A stretch of DNA of 64,000 bases from assembly GCF_928097925.1 (NCBI RefSeq), contig NZ_CAKMRI010000001.1, positions 1-64,000 on the forward strand, written 5' to 3'. The translations under genes were made by a program, and so were the position numbers. Shown in pieces: positions 1 through 9,320 of the stretch; within the stretch, counting starts at the first letter, position 1, and the number at the start of each line of letters is the position of its first letter. Under the pieces are notes generated by a model that worked only from the letters and a program-made list of their open reading frames with translations, ran no database searches and had not been told where the DNA came from. The DNA comes from Mediannikoviicoccus vaginalis (GTDB lineage Bacteria; Bacillota; Clostridia; Tissierellales; Peptoniphilaceae).

Positions 1-1
1 T

Positions 2-118
2 GCTGTTTTTATAAATGAGGGAATGGATGCAACTGAAAGGATAGAAAAATTAAATGCAATTGCTATTGAGCAAATGAGGATTCTAACAGAAAGTGAACGT
101 ATAAAAAAGTTAAAATAA
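2..118 (+). CDS. C-terminal end of an unidentified protein (partial)
   Basis: An open frame enters from the left edge and stops with TAA at 116-118, giving 38 visible codons. The tail is charged and helical, ending in ESERIKKLK. I do not recognise the family. It is followed by a hairpin terminator and then by the truncated ecfA gene, so it probably belongs to the element that replaced the 5' end of that gene. Confidence 0.5.
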   Translation, partial: AVFINEGMDATERIEKLNAIAIEQMRILTESERIKKLK

Positions 119-131
119 AAGTTTTGTATAT

Positions 132-164
132 AAATTAGGCGATAGAAATATCGTCTAATTTTAT
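132..164 (+). terminator. Hairpin terminator after the partial gene
   Basis: A 13-base arm at 132-144 pairs with 149-161 around a GAAA tetraloop, with one G-U pair, followed by a short T-rich stretch. It ends the partial gene at 2-118. Confidence 0.55.
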
Positions 165-187
165 GTAACAATTGCTTGACATTGTAG

Positions 188-2206
188 GGAAAATCAACAT
201 TACTTAGGTGCTTAAACCATTTAATACCGGAGTTCTATGATGGGATATTTAATGGCTATATCTTGGTAAATAGCAACAATATAGAAAACAAGAACATTGG
301 AGAAGTTGGAGAATTGATTTCGTCCGTTTTTCAAGATCCAAGAAGTCAATTTTTTACAATGGAAAGCGATACGGAAGTATCTTTTGGACTTGAAAATAAA
401 GGGTTAAGCCAGGAAATAATAAAAAGAAGAACAGAAGAAGCTTTTTCAAAATTTGGCTTGGAGTATTTGAAAAACAGGGAAGTATTCAAACTTTCAAGCG
501 GAGAGCGTCAACTAATAGCGATTATGTCTGCTTGGGCAATGGATACGGATATTATTTTACTTGACGAGCCAACTGCAAACTTAGATTATTTAGCCATAGA
601 AAAACTGAAAAATATCTTATTGCTTCTAAAAGAAGATGGAAAAACTCTAATAATCAGTGAACATAGGCTTTACTATTTGAAAGAGTTGGCTGATGAATAT
701 TGGCTTATAAAAAATGGAAGCTTTTATGAAAAGTATGATAAGGACGATTTTAAGATGTTTTCTAAGGATGAATTAAATAATTTGTGTTTACGAGTTACGG
801 ATTTGAAGCAGATTGAGGTTCAGAAGAAGTGTTCTAATGTTGTCAATGATAAATTAGAGGTAAAAAATATATCCTTTGGATATAAAAAACAATATATTTT
901 AAATGATTTGTCGTTTACAGCTTATTTGGGAGAAGTGACTTGCTTGATTGGCAAAAATGGTTCAGGTAAAACCACCTTAGGAAAATGTGTATGTGGACTA
1001 TTGAAACCAAAAAAGGGAAGAGTTTTTTTAAAGGAAAAAGAATTGAGCCATAGGCAGCTATCGCAGGATAGCCTATTTATTATGCAAGAAGCTGAATTTC
1101 AATTTTTTACAAATTCTGTATTATCTGAACTGAAGTACGGTGTAAATCGAAACAAATATGATGAGATAGAAGCTCTACTTAAAAAGTTTGATATGTGGAA
1201 ATATCGTGATAGACATCCATTTTCTCTTTCAGGTGGGCAAATGCAAAAATTAACCTTAATGATGGCGTATCTTTCGGATAAAAGTGTGGTTATTTTAGAT
1301 GAACCAACCTCAGGAATGGACAAAAAAAGTTTAGATACTGTAGTGGGATTGATAAACGATATGAAAAAGAAAAAAATCGTTATAACAATTAGCCATGACT
1401 TAGAATTTATTTCATCAGTTGCGGATAAATGTTTGGAACTTGATGATGGAACGATACAAAGGATTTGTGAAGTAAAAGAGAATAGAGATATTGAAAGCAT
1501 TAAAAGTATATTTGAAAAAGATTTAGAACATCAACCTCCGGCAAAAAGAGAAAAAAATCTTTTAGATCCGAGAACAAATATTTTGTTTTGGCTTCTTTGT
1601 ATGGTTGCAGTAGGAATCGACAATAAAAGTTTGATTTTTGAATGCAATTTATTAGCTCTCGTTTTTTCTCTTGCAAATAGAAGATATAAGACTTTAGGAA
1701 TTACTTCTATCATTATAGGACTTATTTACGGTCTTGAAATCATATATCCGAATGAAATTACAATGTTTACGGCAAATTTGTTTCCTAGATTTATTTTAAT
1801 ATTTCTACTATTTCCTATTATTCTTGGAGGTAGAGGGGCAACAAATATGCTCGCGGGACTTAGAAAAATAAGAATACCTGAGAGGTTATTATTGATTCTT
1901 GCAGTTTCTTTCAGGTTTTTCCCGGTGCTAAGGAATGATTTTAAATTACTTAGACAGGTGCTTAGAAATAGAGGAAGTTGCAAGCATAAAAATATAATAA
2001 AAGAAAAAATAGATTATCTTGAGGCTCTGATTGTATCACTCATTTTTCGAGTGATAAGAATAGGGGAAACTTTATCAGCTTCAGCAGAAACAAGAGGAAT
2101 TGCTTTAAATCATAAAAAATCATCTTATGTTACTTTACAGTTCAATTTATGCGATTACATATTGATGATTGGAATGATAGTAATTTTGATGATAAATATT
2201 TTATAA
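188..2206 (+). pseudogene. ECF transporter EcfA-EcfA'-EcfT fusion, 5' truncated
   Basis: One frame encodes two ABC ATPases and then the membrane coupling protein EcfT, a three-domain fusion usually split over two or three genes. In-frame homology begins at 188 with GKSTLLRCLNHLIPEFYDG, so the gene is cut inside the first Walker A. The codon just upstream is TAG (185-187) and no start with a ribosome site exists; the first usable codon is TTG at 263. The first ATPase keeps its Q-loop, an LSSGE signature and a LLDEPTANLD Walker B. The second is complete (GKNGSGKTT, LSGGQ, ILDEPTSGMD). EcfT fills the last ~215 residues with RNRG and AETRG coupling motifs. An EcfS gene follows 18 bases on. Energy coupling is probably lost unless the TTG product is made. 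Confidence 0.85.
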
Positions 2207-2224
2207 AAATAGGAGGACTTAATC

Positions 2225-2806
2225 ATGAACAAAAACAAATTGAAAGCGAAAGATATCATTACAGTTACTTTATTATCATTGTGTAACATTTTGATATTTT
2301 CGATTGGAACATTCATGTATGCAACACCAATTACCATACTCTTAACACCGGTGCTTTACTCATTATTACAGGGTATTGTTTTCTATGTTATCGGAGTGAA
2401 AGTGAAAAAAAGAGGAGCGTTTTTTATATATTCCCTTATTCAAGGAGTGATAGCATTCTATCCACCATATATTTTGATGTTTGTAATTTCAGGATTGATA
2501 GCAGAGTTTTTATTATATAAAAAAGGTTATGGTAATTTAAAAGTTATTGGAGTCAGTTATGTTATTCAGCAAACTTTGGCTTCAATTGGAAGTGTAATTT
2601 ATCCATATACAATAGCCTTGAATAAAACTATAGGAGCCATGAAACAAAAGGAATTAGCTTCAAATATTATAGCGGCAGGCAAAATGATTTCTTCTTGGGG
2701 AACGCTGATTTTACTTGCCTTAGTTATAGTTTCAGCAATCGCAGGAGCTTATATAGGTAGCAAGGTCGTAAGGAAACATATTTTAGAAAAAGAAGCTAAT
2801 GCATAG
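2225..2806 (+). CDS. ECF transporter S component, MptD/Trep_Strep family (locus 1)
   Basis: A 193-residue hydrophobic protein with about six membrane segments, starting at ATG 2225 behind the ribosome site AGGAGG. Length, the conserved ALL-type N-terminal hydrophobic pattern, and position next to EcfA/EcfT identify it as the substrate-binding S component. It resembles the other two S components in the window (13176 and 28356), of the family often annotated MptD or Trep_Strep. These sit in operons with paired exporter-fold ABC proteins. The substrate is not readable from sequence; iron chelates or heme are the best guess from context. It lies between the truncated fusion and two ABC genes, 9 bases before the next start, so one transcript is likely. 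Confidence 0.8.
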   Translation: MNKNKLKAKDIITVTLLSLCNILIFSIGTFMYATPITILLTPVLYSLLQGIVFYVIGVKVKKRGAFFIYSLIQGVIAFYPPYILMFVISGLIAEFLLYKKGYGNLKVIGVSYVIQQTLASIGSVIYPYTIALNKTIGAMKQKELASNIIAAGKMISSWGTLILLALVIVSAIAGAYIGSKVVRKHILEKEANA

Positions 2807-2815
2807 GGTGAAGTC

Positions 2816-4537
2816 ATGAAAAAAAAGAAAGAACCAAACTTTTTTAAAGAAATGGATTCGTTTATAAAGCCATACAAAAAAAGATATATTTTATCTGTTA
2901 TGCTAAGTATGCTTTCTGTTCTATGCGAACTGTTATCCTACGCTTTTGTTGGAATTTTAGCGGGATATATCTTCAAAGGATTTCATGGAAACAACATGAT
3001 ATATGTCTTGATTTTCACTATAATCTGCAAAATATCAGGGGTGCTGCTTTCAAATATTTCAACACTTATATCTCATAAAGCAGCATACTTAACGCTAAAG
3101 GACTTAAGATATGCAATTTGTGATAAATTTGTTAGATTGCCGATGGGATATTTTGATATGAATCCTAGTGGAACATTAAAAACGATATTGGTAGATAGGG
3201 TGGAAGATATAGAAAAAACATTAGCACATCTACTTCCTGAGATGACTGCAAATTTATTGATACCTATTGCCATGATTGTTTGGATGCTTGCAGTTAATAT
3301 TAAGCTTACCGGGATTATATTTCTTTGGGTTATATTTGGACTATCAATCGGAATGCTTATGATGATTGGATATAAGAAAAAATATGAGGGACAAGTACAG
3401 GCACAAAAGAATATGAATCAAGCGGTTATAGAGTATGTCAAGGGGATTGATGTAATTAAAACTTTCAATATGGAAGATAGCTCCTATGCTAAATATAAAA
3501 ATGCAGTCATACGCCATGCGGAGTATGCTATAAACTGGATGAAAAGCTCACAGATTTATGCGTCTCTTTCCTATAGCATAGCTCCTGTATCTATATTTCC
3601 AACAATTGTTGTGGGATTGATATTTTTTAATAATGGGTTTCTTACTGAGCAAAGTTTATTTTTGTTTATGATGATTTCTCTTGGAATATTTAAACCGATT
3701 GTTAAAGCATCCAGTTATGTTGACCAATTGGCACAGATGGGAACTGTTACTAAGGAAATAAAAGGAATCTTAGATTATCCGGAACTTAAGAGAAGTGAGA
3801 ATTCTAATGTAAAAGAAAAAATGACATACGACATAGCGTTTGAAAATTTACAATTTTCTTATGATGGGACAAAAAATGATGTTGATGATGTGAATTTAAC
3901 CATTAAAGAAAAAACTATGACTGCAATTATTGGTACTTCAGGTTCAGGAAAATCAACTCTAATGAAACTTTTAGCCGGATTTTGGGATTTTGAGAAAGGA
4001 AAAATAAAAATAGGTGGTATAGAGGTAAAAGACCTTTCAATGAATGACCTGAATACTCTTATCTCCTATGTGGATCAAAATACATTTTTATTTGATGATA
4101 CTATTTTGGAAAATATTAGAATAGGTAAAAAAGATGCAACGAATGACGAGGTGATAGAAGCTGCTAAAAGAGCCGGTTGCCATGATTTTATTGTAACTTT
4201 ACCTGATGGATATGACACCATCGCAGGGGATAGGTTATCCGGCGGAGAAAAGCAAAGAATAGCTATTGCCAGAGCAATTCTAAAAAATGCTCCAATTATC
4301 ATATTAGATGAAGCAACTGCAAGTACAGATATTGAAAATGAAGAAAAAATTCAAGGAGCGTTACTGGAATTTACCAAAGGAAAAACACTAATTGTTATTA
4401 CACATAAAATTAAAACTGTCATAAATGCAGATAAGATCATATATATGGAAAATGGGAAAATCATTTGCGATGGAAAACATGAAGAACTTATTAAGTCGTG
4501 TTCTACGTATAAGCATTTATATGAAATAGCAAATTGA
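2816..4537 (+). CDS. Exporter-fold ABC transporter, half 1 (IrtA/YbtP-like, locus 1)
   Basis: A 573-residue half-transporter: six membrane helices in roughly the first 310 residues, then an ATPase domain with Walker A GTSGSGKST at about residue 373, signature LSGGE, Walker B IILDEATAS and H-loop ITHK. It overlaps the upstream edge of the next ABC gene, so the two products probably form a heterodimer. Pairs of this fold next to ECF genes recall the YbtP/YbtQ and IrtA/IrtB siderophore importers and the transporter genes of the Streptococcus equi equibactin locus. That functional link is inference. The start ATG follows GGGTGAAG, 10 bases after the EcfS stop. Confidence 0.85.
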   Translation: MKKKKEPNFFKEMDSFIKPYKKRYILSVMLSMLSVLCELLSYAFVGILAGYIFKGFHGNNMIYVLIFTIICKISGVLLSNISTLISHKAAYLTLKDLRYAICDKFVRLPMGYFDMNPSGTLKTILVDRVEDIEKTLAHLLPEMTANLLIPIAMIVWMLAVNIKLTGIIFLWVIFGLSIGMLMMIGYKKKYEGQVQAQKNMNQAVIEYVKGIDVIKTFNMEDSSYAKYKNAVIRHAEYAINWMKSSQIYASLSYSIAPVSIFPTIVVGLIFFNNGFLTEQSLFLFMMISLGIFKPIVKASSYVDQLAQMGTVTKEIKGILDYPELKRSENSNVKEKMTYDIAFENLQFSYDGTKNDVDDVNLTIKEKTMTAIIGTSGSGKSTLMKLLAGFWDFEKGKIKIGGIEVKDLSMNDLNTLISYVDQNTFLFDDTILENIRIGKKDATNDEVIEAAKRAGCHDFIVTLPDGYDTIAGDRLSGGEKQRIAIARAILKNAPIIILDEATASTDIENEEKIQGALLEFTKGKTLIVITHKIKTVINADKIIYMENGKIICDGKHEELIKSCSTYKHLYEIAN

Positions 4538-4551
4538 TTGGAGGTGAGAAT

Positions 4552-6282
4552 ATGTTTGAAGCCATAAAAAGTGTATGGAACTTTAGTGAGAAAAGGCAAG
4601 GCAGTTTAGTCAAAATTTTAATTCTATCATTTATAGAAGGCATATTCGTTATGCTGAAAATGATAGCAATAATTTTAGCGGTAAACGCCATGTTTAATAG
4701 TAATTTAATGGACAATTATATTTATAAGGTAATGATACTCGGAATTGTATGTATCATCGGAGTATTTGGTCTTGGTTATTTCACACAACTGGGTTCTGTA
4801 TCCGTTGGATTTGAGATGGCGAAAGATAAAAGGTTATATTTTGGCTCATTATTTAAAAAACTCTATTTAGGGTTCTTTAGCAAAAATTCAGTAGGAAATA
4901 TAAACTCAACACTGACTACATCTATTTCAACTGTAGAACAAGTCGCACCAATCATTTTAATTCATGTGATAGGTGGAATTTTATCTGCTATATCAATAGT
5001 TTTAGGATTTGCTTACTATGAATGGCAAGTTTCCGTTGTAATATTTGCAGGCATATTAACATATTTGTTTGTAGTTAATTATCAAATGAAAATTTCAAGA
5101 AGCGAAGCTCCCAAAAGACAATTAGCACAAACAAAATTAACGGAAAGTGCTATTGAATTTATACAGGGAATAAGCGTAATTAAGGCTTTTGGTATGGGAG
5201 AAAAAGATGAAAGAGTAAAAAAAGATATAGATGGTAGTTGTGTTAATAATATAAATTTATCCGAAAAATCTATTCCCTCAAGCATAGGTGCCGGTCTTAC
5301 GATACAACTGTTTGAAATTATGATTATTAGCTATGCGTTTTTTATGTGGAATAGTGGAGAAATTTCTCCTCAAAAAGCCATCAATTTATTGATTATGAGC
5401 TTTGTAATATTCCAGTCTGTAAGTCAAGCAGGTTCTATTCTTTCTATGATTGGGCTTTTAGATAGTTCACTAAAGGATATAAGCAGTATGGAAAATGCTG
5501 AAGAAATAAAGGTATTATCACCTATTCAAAATATAAAATCCAATGAAATAGAATTTAAAAACGTGAGTTTTTCTTACGGAAAAGGAGAAGCTTTAAAGGG
5601 AATATCAGTAGCTCTTAAACCGAACACACTTACAGCGATTATCGGACCTTCAGGTTCAGGAAAAACAACGTTTTGCAAGCTTATACCGAGATTTTATGAT
5701 GTAAGCGAAGGAGAAATTCTGATTGGTGGAGCAAAAATAACAAATATCTCCACCGAAGAATTGATGAAAAATATAAGTATGGTATTTCAAAATGTGTATT
5801 TGTTTGAAGATACAATTATGAATAATATTCGTTTGGCAAAGCCAAATGCCAGTGATGAGGATATTATATCCGCTGCAAAAAAAGCGCGCTGTCATGACTT
5901 TATAAAAAGCTTGCAAAAAGGATACGAAACTAAAATTGGCGAAGCGGGTAGCACTTTATCCGGCGGAGAAAAACAAAGAATAGCGATAGCTAGAGCAATA
6001 CTCAAAGATGCTCCCATTGTGATTTTAGATGAATTTACCAGTGCTTTAGATGTAGAAAATGAACGCCATATTTTGCAAGCCATCGATAATTTAGTACAGA
6101 ATAAAACAGTTATTATGATTGCACACAGGTTAGAAACTGTTAGGAAAGCAGATAACATCATAGTTTTAGATAAAGGGGAAATAGCACAAGAAGGAACGCA
6201 TAATGAGCTTATAACTCAAGATGGGATATATAAATCATTCATTTCAATAAGAGAGCGAGCAAATAAATGGAGTTTTAAGTAA
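4552..6282 (+). CDS. Exporter-fold ABC transporter, half 2 (IrtB/YbtQ-like, locus 1)
   Basis: A 576-residue half-transporter. I chose the ATG at 4552 because GGAGGTGAG sits just upstream; an in-frame TTG at 4534 would put the ribosome site inside the gene. The N-terminal half is membrane helices. The ATPase half has Walker A GPSGSGKTT at about residue 365, LSGGEKQR, a slightly divergent Walker B/D-loop LDEFTSALD and H-loop IAHR. It is the presumed partner of the gene at 2816. The gene closes locus 1 and is followed by a weak hairpin (6282-6321) overlapping its stop, whose arms match about 14 of 16 positions. Confidence 0.85.
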   Translation: MFEAIKSVWNFSEKRQGSLVKILILSFIEGIFVMLKMIAIILAVNAMFNSNLMDNYIYKVMILGIVCIIGVFGLGYFTQLGSVSVGFEMAKDKRLYFGSLFKKLYLGFFSKNSVGNINSTLTTSISTVEQVAPIILIHVIGGILSAISIVLGFAYYEWQVSVVIFAGILTYLFVVNYQMKISRSEAPKRQLAQTKLTESAIEFIQGISVIKAFGMGEKDERVKKDIDGSCVNNINLSEKSIPSSIGAGLTIQLFEIMIISYAFFMWNSGEISPQKAINLLIMSFVIFQSVSQAGSILSMIGLLDSSLKDISSMENAEEIKVLSPIQNIKSNEIEFKNVSFSYGKGEALKGISVALKPNTLTAIIGPSGSGKTTFCKLIPRFYDVSEGEILIGGAKITNISTEELMKNISMVFQNVYLFEDTIMNNIRLAKPNASDEDIISAAKKARCHDFIKSLQKGYETKIGEAGSTLSGGEKQRIAIARAILKDAPIVILDEFTSALDVENERHILQAIDNLVQNKTVIMIAHRLETVRKADNIIVLDKGEIAQEGTHNELITQDGIYKSFISIRERANKWSFK

Positions 6283-6429
6283 ATACATCTATTTTGATGT
6301 TTGACTAAATAGATGAGTATTTAATGGGAGATGACGATGTTTTTTGATAATAAAAGTTTTTGAAAGTAACTTTTAACACAAAAATTAAATAATTCAATAA
6401 CAATAAGAGTTAATTTGATTGTTATTTTC

Positions 6430-6471
6430 GGAGGACTTTTTACGCCAAAGTGGAGAAGTCCTCCTTTTTTA
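6430..6471 (+). terminator. Strong Rho-independent terminator
   Basis: A perfect 9-bp stem (6430-6438 with 6456-6464) and a T-run. A close relative with a similar loop lies at 36237-36277, before the sigma-like gene, showing both come from the same element backbone. Confidence 0.7.
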
Positions 6472-6484
6472 TTCTCAGAAAACC

Positions 6485-6727
6485 ATGATGTCATACGCAA
6501 TAAAGGCAGCAAAAGAATCCATAAATCTTGAAAAAGAAATAAGAAAAAAGGTGAATAATATTTAGAAAAAGCAAATGGAGTATGATTTTAAATAAGCCAT
6601 AGCCAAGGTAAATAAAAAAGAAAAAGAAAGTATCATAGAAAAAATAAAAGAGTATAAGCAAGATAGTGATAAGTTTAATAAAAAAAGACAAATGACTAAA
6701 GACTTTTATAAAAATCAAGAAAGATAA
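6485..6727 (+). pseudogene. Decayed pcfB-like remnant
   Basis: Two pieces of a gene related to the intact pcfB at 7159 survive. The first (6485-6565) encodes IKAAKESINLEKEIRKK, matching residues near the start of the intact copy, and stops early. The second (to the stop at 6725-6727) matches its C-terminal region (AIAK-NKKEKESI) but ends differently. The middle of the gene is deleted. The 3' part is repeated at 48552-48659. Confidence 0.65.
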
Positions 6728-6801
6728 GACCTGGTAAAAATATCTTATCCAAGCTATAATATGACCAAGAAAATAAAGGCAGATCTAGGAGGTAATAGAA
6801 G

Positions 6802-6975
6802 ATGAATAAAAGGCAAGAGCTAATAGATGAACTCATAAAAGCAGATCAAGATGGAACATACAAAACATATAAAAGCACAGAAGAAATAAAAGAAATGAAC
6901 AATGAAAAAATACAAGTTTTGTATTCCAACATGAAAAACTATCTATCAGACAAAAGAACACACATAAACTACTAA
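6802..6975 (+). CDS. Small conserved element protein, 57 residues
   Basis: ATG at 6802 follows an AGGAGG ribosome site and the frame runs 57 codons. The product is charged and helical (MNKRQELIDELIKAD at the N-terminus). A second copy of the same gene lies at 48734-48907 with only a few changed residues, so it is a maintained reading frame. I do not recognise a function. It sits upstream of pcfB and may be an accessory mobility or regulatory peptide. Confidence 0.6.
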   Translation: MNKRQELIDELIKADQDGTYKTYKSTEEIKEMNNEKIQVLYSNMKNYLSDKRTHINY

Positions 6976-7091
6976 AGGTGGAAAGGCATTGTAAGCTATT
7001 TTAAGGTATAAAAGGTACAAATACCTAAGAAATATATAAAATCATCAAAATAAAGCATTCCACCACCAAGAACAACCAAATAAAAACAATC

Positions 7092-7137
7092 AAAGGGAAG
7101 TATAGAAAAATTAAAGTCTATACTTCCCTTTTTTTAA
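7092..7137 (+). terminator. Rho-independent terminator with perfect 14-bp stem
   Basis: Arms 7092-7105 and 7118-7131 pair perfectly and run into seven Ts. The same terminator is repeated at 49024-49067. It isolates the 57-residue gene from pcfB. Confidence 0.8.
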
Positions 7138-7158
7138 TTCAAAAAAAGGAGATAAAAC

Positions 7159-7686
7159 ATGATAAACGAAGAAATAAGCAAAGAAGCTGGTCAAGCAGCA
7201 CAAACCATAATAACATACACAATAAAAGCAGCAAAAGAATCAATCAACTTAGAAAAAGAAATAAGAAAAAAGATGAATGAAACTTTAGAAAAAGCAAACG
7301 GAAACCTAAAAAGTCTTATGGGCGATGAAATGAAAATAAAAGACCTCTACAAAAAAGGACAACTAGAAAATATAAGCATAGATCAAATCGACCTCAAAGA
7401 CTTAAAAAAAGAACTAAATAAACTTGGAGTAAGTTTCTCAGTAATGAAAAACAAAGAAAGCCAAAACTATGAAATATTCTTCCAAGCCAAAGACATAAAA
7501 GTAATGGAATATGCCTTTAAACAAGTCATAGCCAAGGAAAATAAAAAAGAAAAAGAAAGTATCCTAAAGCAAATAAAGAAATATAAAGAGCTATCCAAGA
7601 ACAAGGATAAGACAAAAGAAAAAGTCAAAAGGAAAGTAAAAGAAAAAGTAAAACCAAGTAAAAAAGATATGACCAGAGAAATTTAA
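7159..7686 (+). CDS. pcfB: PcfB family protein (DUF3801)
   Basis: A 175-residue protein starting after an AAAGGAG site. The N-terminus (EISKEAGQAAQTI), the central MKIKDLYKKGQ block and the FEAK-like FFQAKD segment fit the PcfB/DUF3801 family of conjugative plasmids and ICEs. These work with the coupling protein PcfC in conjugative transfer. The C-terminal ~40 residues are a lysine-rich tail built from KEKVK repeats, suggesting nucleic-acid contact. No coupling-protein gene follows here. Instead a methyltransferase and a replisome organizer come next, so the transfer module has been broken up. Partial copies lie at 6485-6727 and 49090, and a related gene at 43570. Confidence 0.7.
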   Translation: MINEEISKEAGQAAQTIITYTIKAAKESINLEKEIRKKMNETLEKANGNLKSLMGDEMKIKDLYKKGQLENISIDQIDLKDLKKELNKLGVSFSVMKNKESQNYEIFFQAKDIKVMEYAFKQVIAKENKKEKESILKQIKKYKELSKNKDKTKEKVKRKVKEKVKPSKKDMTREI

Positions 7687-7827
7687 GGGAGTAACGAAAA
7701 GTTACACCCTTAGATACTCAAAATAACAAGACTTCCGAAAAGCAGAAGTCCAGAATTCTGAAAATCGGAAATCAAGAATTTCGATTATTGAAAATCTGGA
7801 AAATATCAAGGCAGATAGGATATAAAA

Positions 7828-7856
7828 TTGAATAAGTGCAAATTTTATGATAAAAT
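7828..7856 (+). promoter_or_regulatory. Candidate promoter upstream of the methyltransferase
   Basis: TTGAAT (7828-7833), 17-base spacer, TAAAAT (7851-7856). The Fur-like palindrome begins six bases further on, where a bound repressor would block initiation. Confidence 0.4.
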
Positions 7857-7861
7857 AACAC

Positions 7862-7876
7862 TGATAATTGTTATCA
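7862..7876 (+). promoter_or_regulatory. Fur box-like operator
   Basis: TGATAATTGTTATCA matches the 7-1-7 Fur core TGATAATNATTATCA at 14 of 15 positions. It precedes the methyltransferase start. A second site of equal quality lies at 9659-9673 in front of the locus 2 transporter, which supports iron-dependent repression of both. Confidence 0.7.
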
Positions 7877-7949
7877 ATAGGAGATGAAAATGTAAAAAAA
7901 ATTTTTTGAAAATGTAAAAAATCCTAAAAATAATTTCGGTGGTCGTTTC

Positions 7950-8501
7950 ATGGTGAAAGGAATGAACGTTGGTCACGAAAAATTGGCGAAATGGGGCAGA
8001 TCCTTTCTGCATATTAAAACCTCGGATGTAGTTTTAGATCTAGGATGTGGTGGTGGACGTAATGTTCAATACTTCTTAACAAAGGCTAAAAAAGTATATG
8101 GAATGGACTACTCTAAAACAAGTGTAGATATAGCAAGTTCAGTAAATAGCGAAGCTATAAGAGATGGCAGGTGTAAAATTATTGAAGCAGACGTGGCTAA
8201 GTTACCTTTTGAAGATGGATCCATAGATATAGTAACTGCCTTTGAAACCATTTATTTTTGGAAGAATATAGAAGTATCTTTTAGGGAAATTCATCGTGTT
8301 CTAATTAAGGACGGTCAGTTTCTAATATGCAACGAAGGAGCATATAGAGAACATAAAAATATAAAAAAATGGGCGGATATGCTAGATTTTGAAGTTTATT
8401 CTCCCGAATATCTCACAGAAACATTGAATAAGATAGGATTTAAATGCGAATACCATCTGGACGAGGAAGAGCATCTAGTATTTTTAGCTAGAAAATTATA
8501 A
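7950..8501 (+). CDS. Class I SAM-dependent methyltransferase, N-terminus interrupted
   Basis: The frame carries the SAM-binding glycine motif VLDLGCGGGRN at about residues 28-38 and the acidic EADVAKLPF motif, typical of small-molecule or UbiE-like methyltransferases. The natural start appears to be ATG at 7884, preceded by AGGAGATG, but codon 4 is TAA (ATG AAA ATG TAA). The frame then continues with FFENVKNP and NFGGRF, which looks like the true N-terminus. The next ATG is at 7950, without a clear ribosome site. It is therefore either a shortened product or a fresh nonsense mutant. The Fur-like box upstream suggests a role in iron or siderophore metabolism. The substrate is unknown. Confidence 0.7.
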   Translation: MVKGMNVGHEKLAKWGRSFLHIKTSDVVLDLGCGGGRNVQYFLTKAKKVYGMDYSKTSVDIASSVNSEAIRDGRCKIIEADVAKLPFEDGSIDIVTAFETIYFWKNIEVSFREIHRVLIKDGQFLICNEGAYREHKNIKKWADMLDFEVYSPEYLTETLNKIGFKCEYHLDEEEHLVFLARKL

Positions 8502-8536
8502 AAAAATTTGTGAATAATGAAAAATAAATTTTAAGG

Positions 8537-8568
8537 AGAAGTAGAGAAAAAATCTGCTTCTTTTTTTA
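8537..8568 (+). terminator. Terminator/attenuator before the replisome organizer
   Basis: A 9-bp stem (8537-8545 with 8553-8561) with a G-U pair and a T-run. A decayed copy at 50712-50743 has an A-U pair at that position, a compatible change. Confidence 0.65.
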
Positions 8569-8585
8569 TTGCAAGGAGGATTAGA

Positions 8586-9320
8586 ATGGCAATAAACAAA
8601 AGATATTATTGGATAAAATTAAAAGAAGAATTTTTCACAGACAAAAGGATAAAAAGATTAAGAAGAATATCGGGAGGAGATACCTACACGATAATCTATC
8701 TAAAACTTTTATTACTAAGTCTAAAAGATGAGGGCAAACTCTATTATGATGGAGTAGAAAGTGATTTTATAAAAGAGTTAGCACTAACCATAGATGAAAC
8801 AGACGATGATGTAATGGTTACAGTTAATTATTTAATCAATCAAGGCTTACTAGAAGTTGTAACAGAAAATGATGAATACTATTTAACAGAAATACCAAAC
8901 TTAATCGGATCAGAAACAGCATGGGCAGAGAAAAAAAGAAGATACAGACAAAATAAACAGAGGACATTGTCCTTAATGAGTCCAACACATGTCCGACAAG
9001 AGATAGAGATAGAGAAAGATATAGAGATAGATAAAGAGAAAGAGGGAGAGATAGAAAAAGATAAAAAGTCCACCCCCATTTTTTATGGAGAATTCAAAAA
9101 TGTAAGGTTAAGCCAAGAAGAATATAAAAACCTTAAAGAAAAATTAAACTCACACACAGAAATAATGATAAATAAACTATCCAGATACATGGAAAGCAGT
9201 GGTAAGACCTATCAAAACCACTATGTGACAATCTTAAAATGGTATGAAGAAGATAAAGAAAAACTAAGACATCAAGGAGGAAATAAAAAAATGAACTATG
9301 ATGTAGGAGAATCTTTATAG
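8586..9320 (+). CDS. Phage/ICE replisome organizer, N-terminal domain protein
   Basis: A 244-residue protein. The N-terminal ~120 residues (YYWIKLKEEFF, then a winged-helix-like region) fit the phage replisome organizer N-terminal domain found in Firmicutes phages and ICEs, which loads replication proteins at an origin. The middle (residues ~135-160) is a low-complexity stretch of E, I, K and D encoded by purine-rich tandem repeats at 9000-9068. The C-terminal ~80 residues resemble the tail of DnaD-type proteins. The start follows AAGGAGG. Its 3' end is duplicated at 16840-17061, on the far side of the transport cargo, and its 5' end at 50686-50800. Confidence 0.7.
   Translation: MAINKRYYWIKLKEEFFTDKRIKRLRRISGGDTYTIIYLKLLLLSLKDEGKLYYDGVESDFIKELALTIDETDDDVMVTVNYLINQGLLEVVTENDEYYLTEIPNLIGSETAWAEKKRRYRQNKQRTLSLMSPTHVRQEIEIEKDIEIDKEKEGEIEKDKKSTPIFYGEFKNVRLSQEEYKNLKEKLNSHTEIMINKLSRYMESSGKTYQNHYVTILKWYEEDKEKLRHQGGNKKMNYDVGESL

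Noticed and set aside
1099-1500. Minus-strand frames opposite the ABC ATPases
   Set aside because: Antisense shadows of the conserved ATPase codons, with no ribosome site. The same pattern recurs opposite every ABC gene here.
6982-7070. GGTGGAAAGG / CCACC complementarity possibly forming a regulatory RNA
   Set aside because: Arms are short and far apart, and the related copies at 9330, 16930 and 48910 do not keep the pairing convincingly.
7718-7800. Cluster of small palindromes that looked like a CRISPR or repeat array
   Set aside because: Units differ in sequence and spacing; there is no constant repeat with unique spacers and no cas gene in the window.
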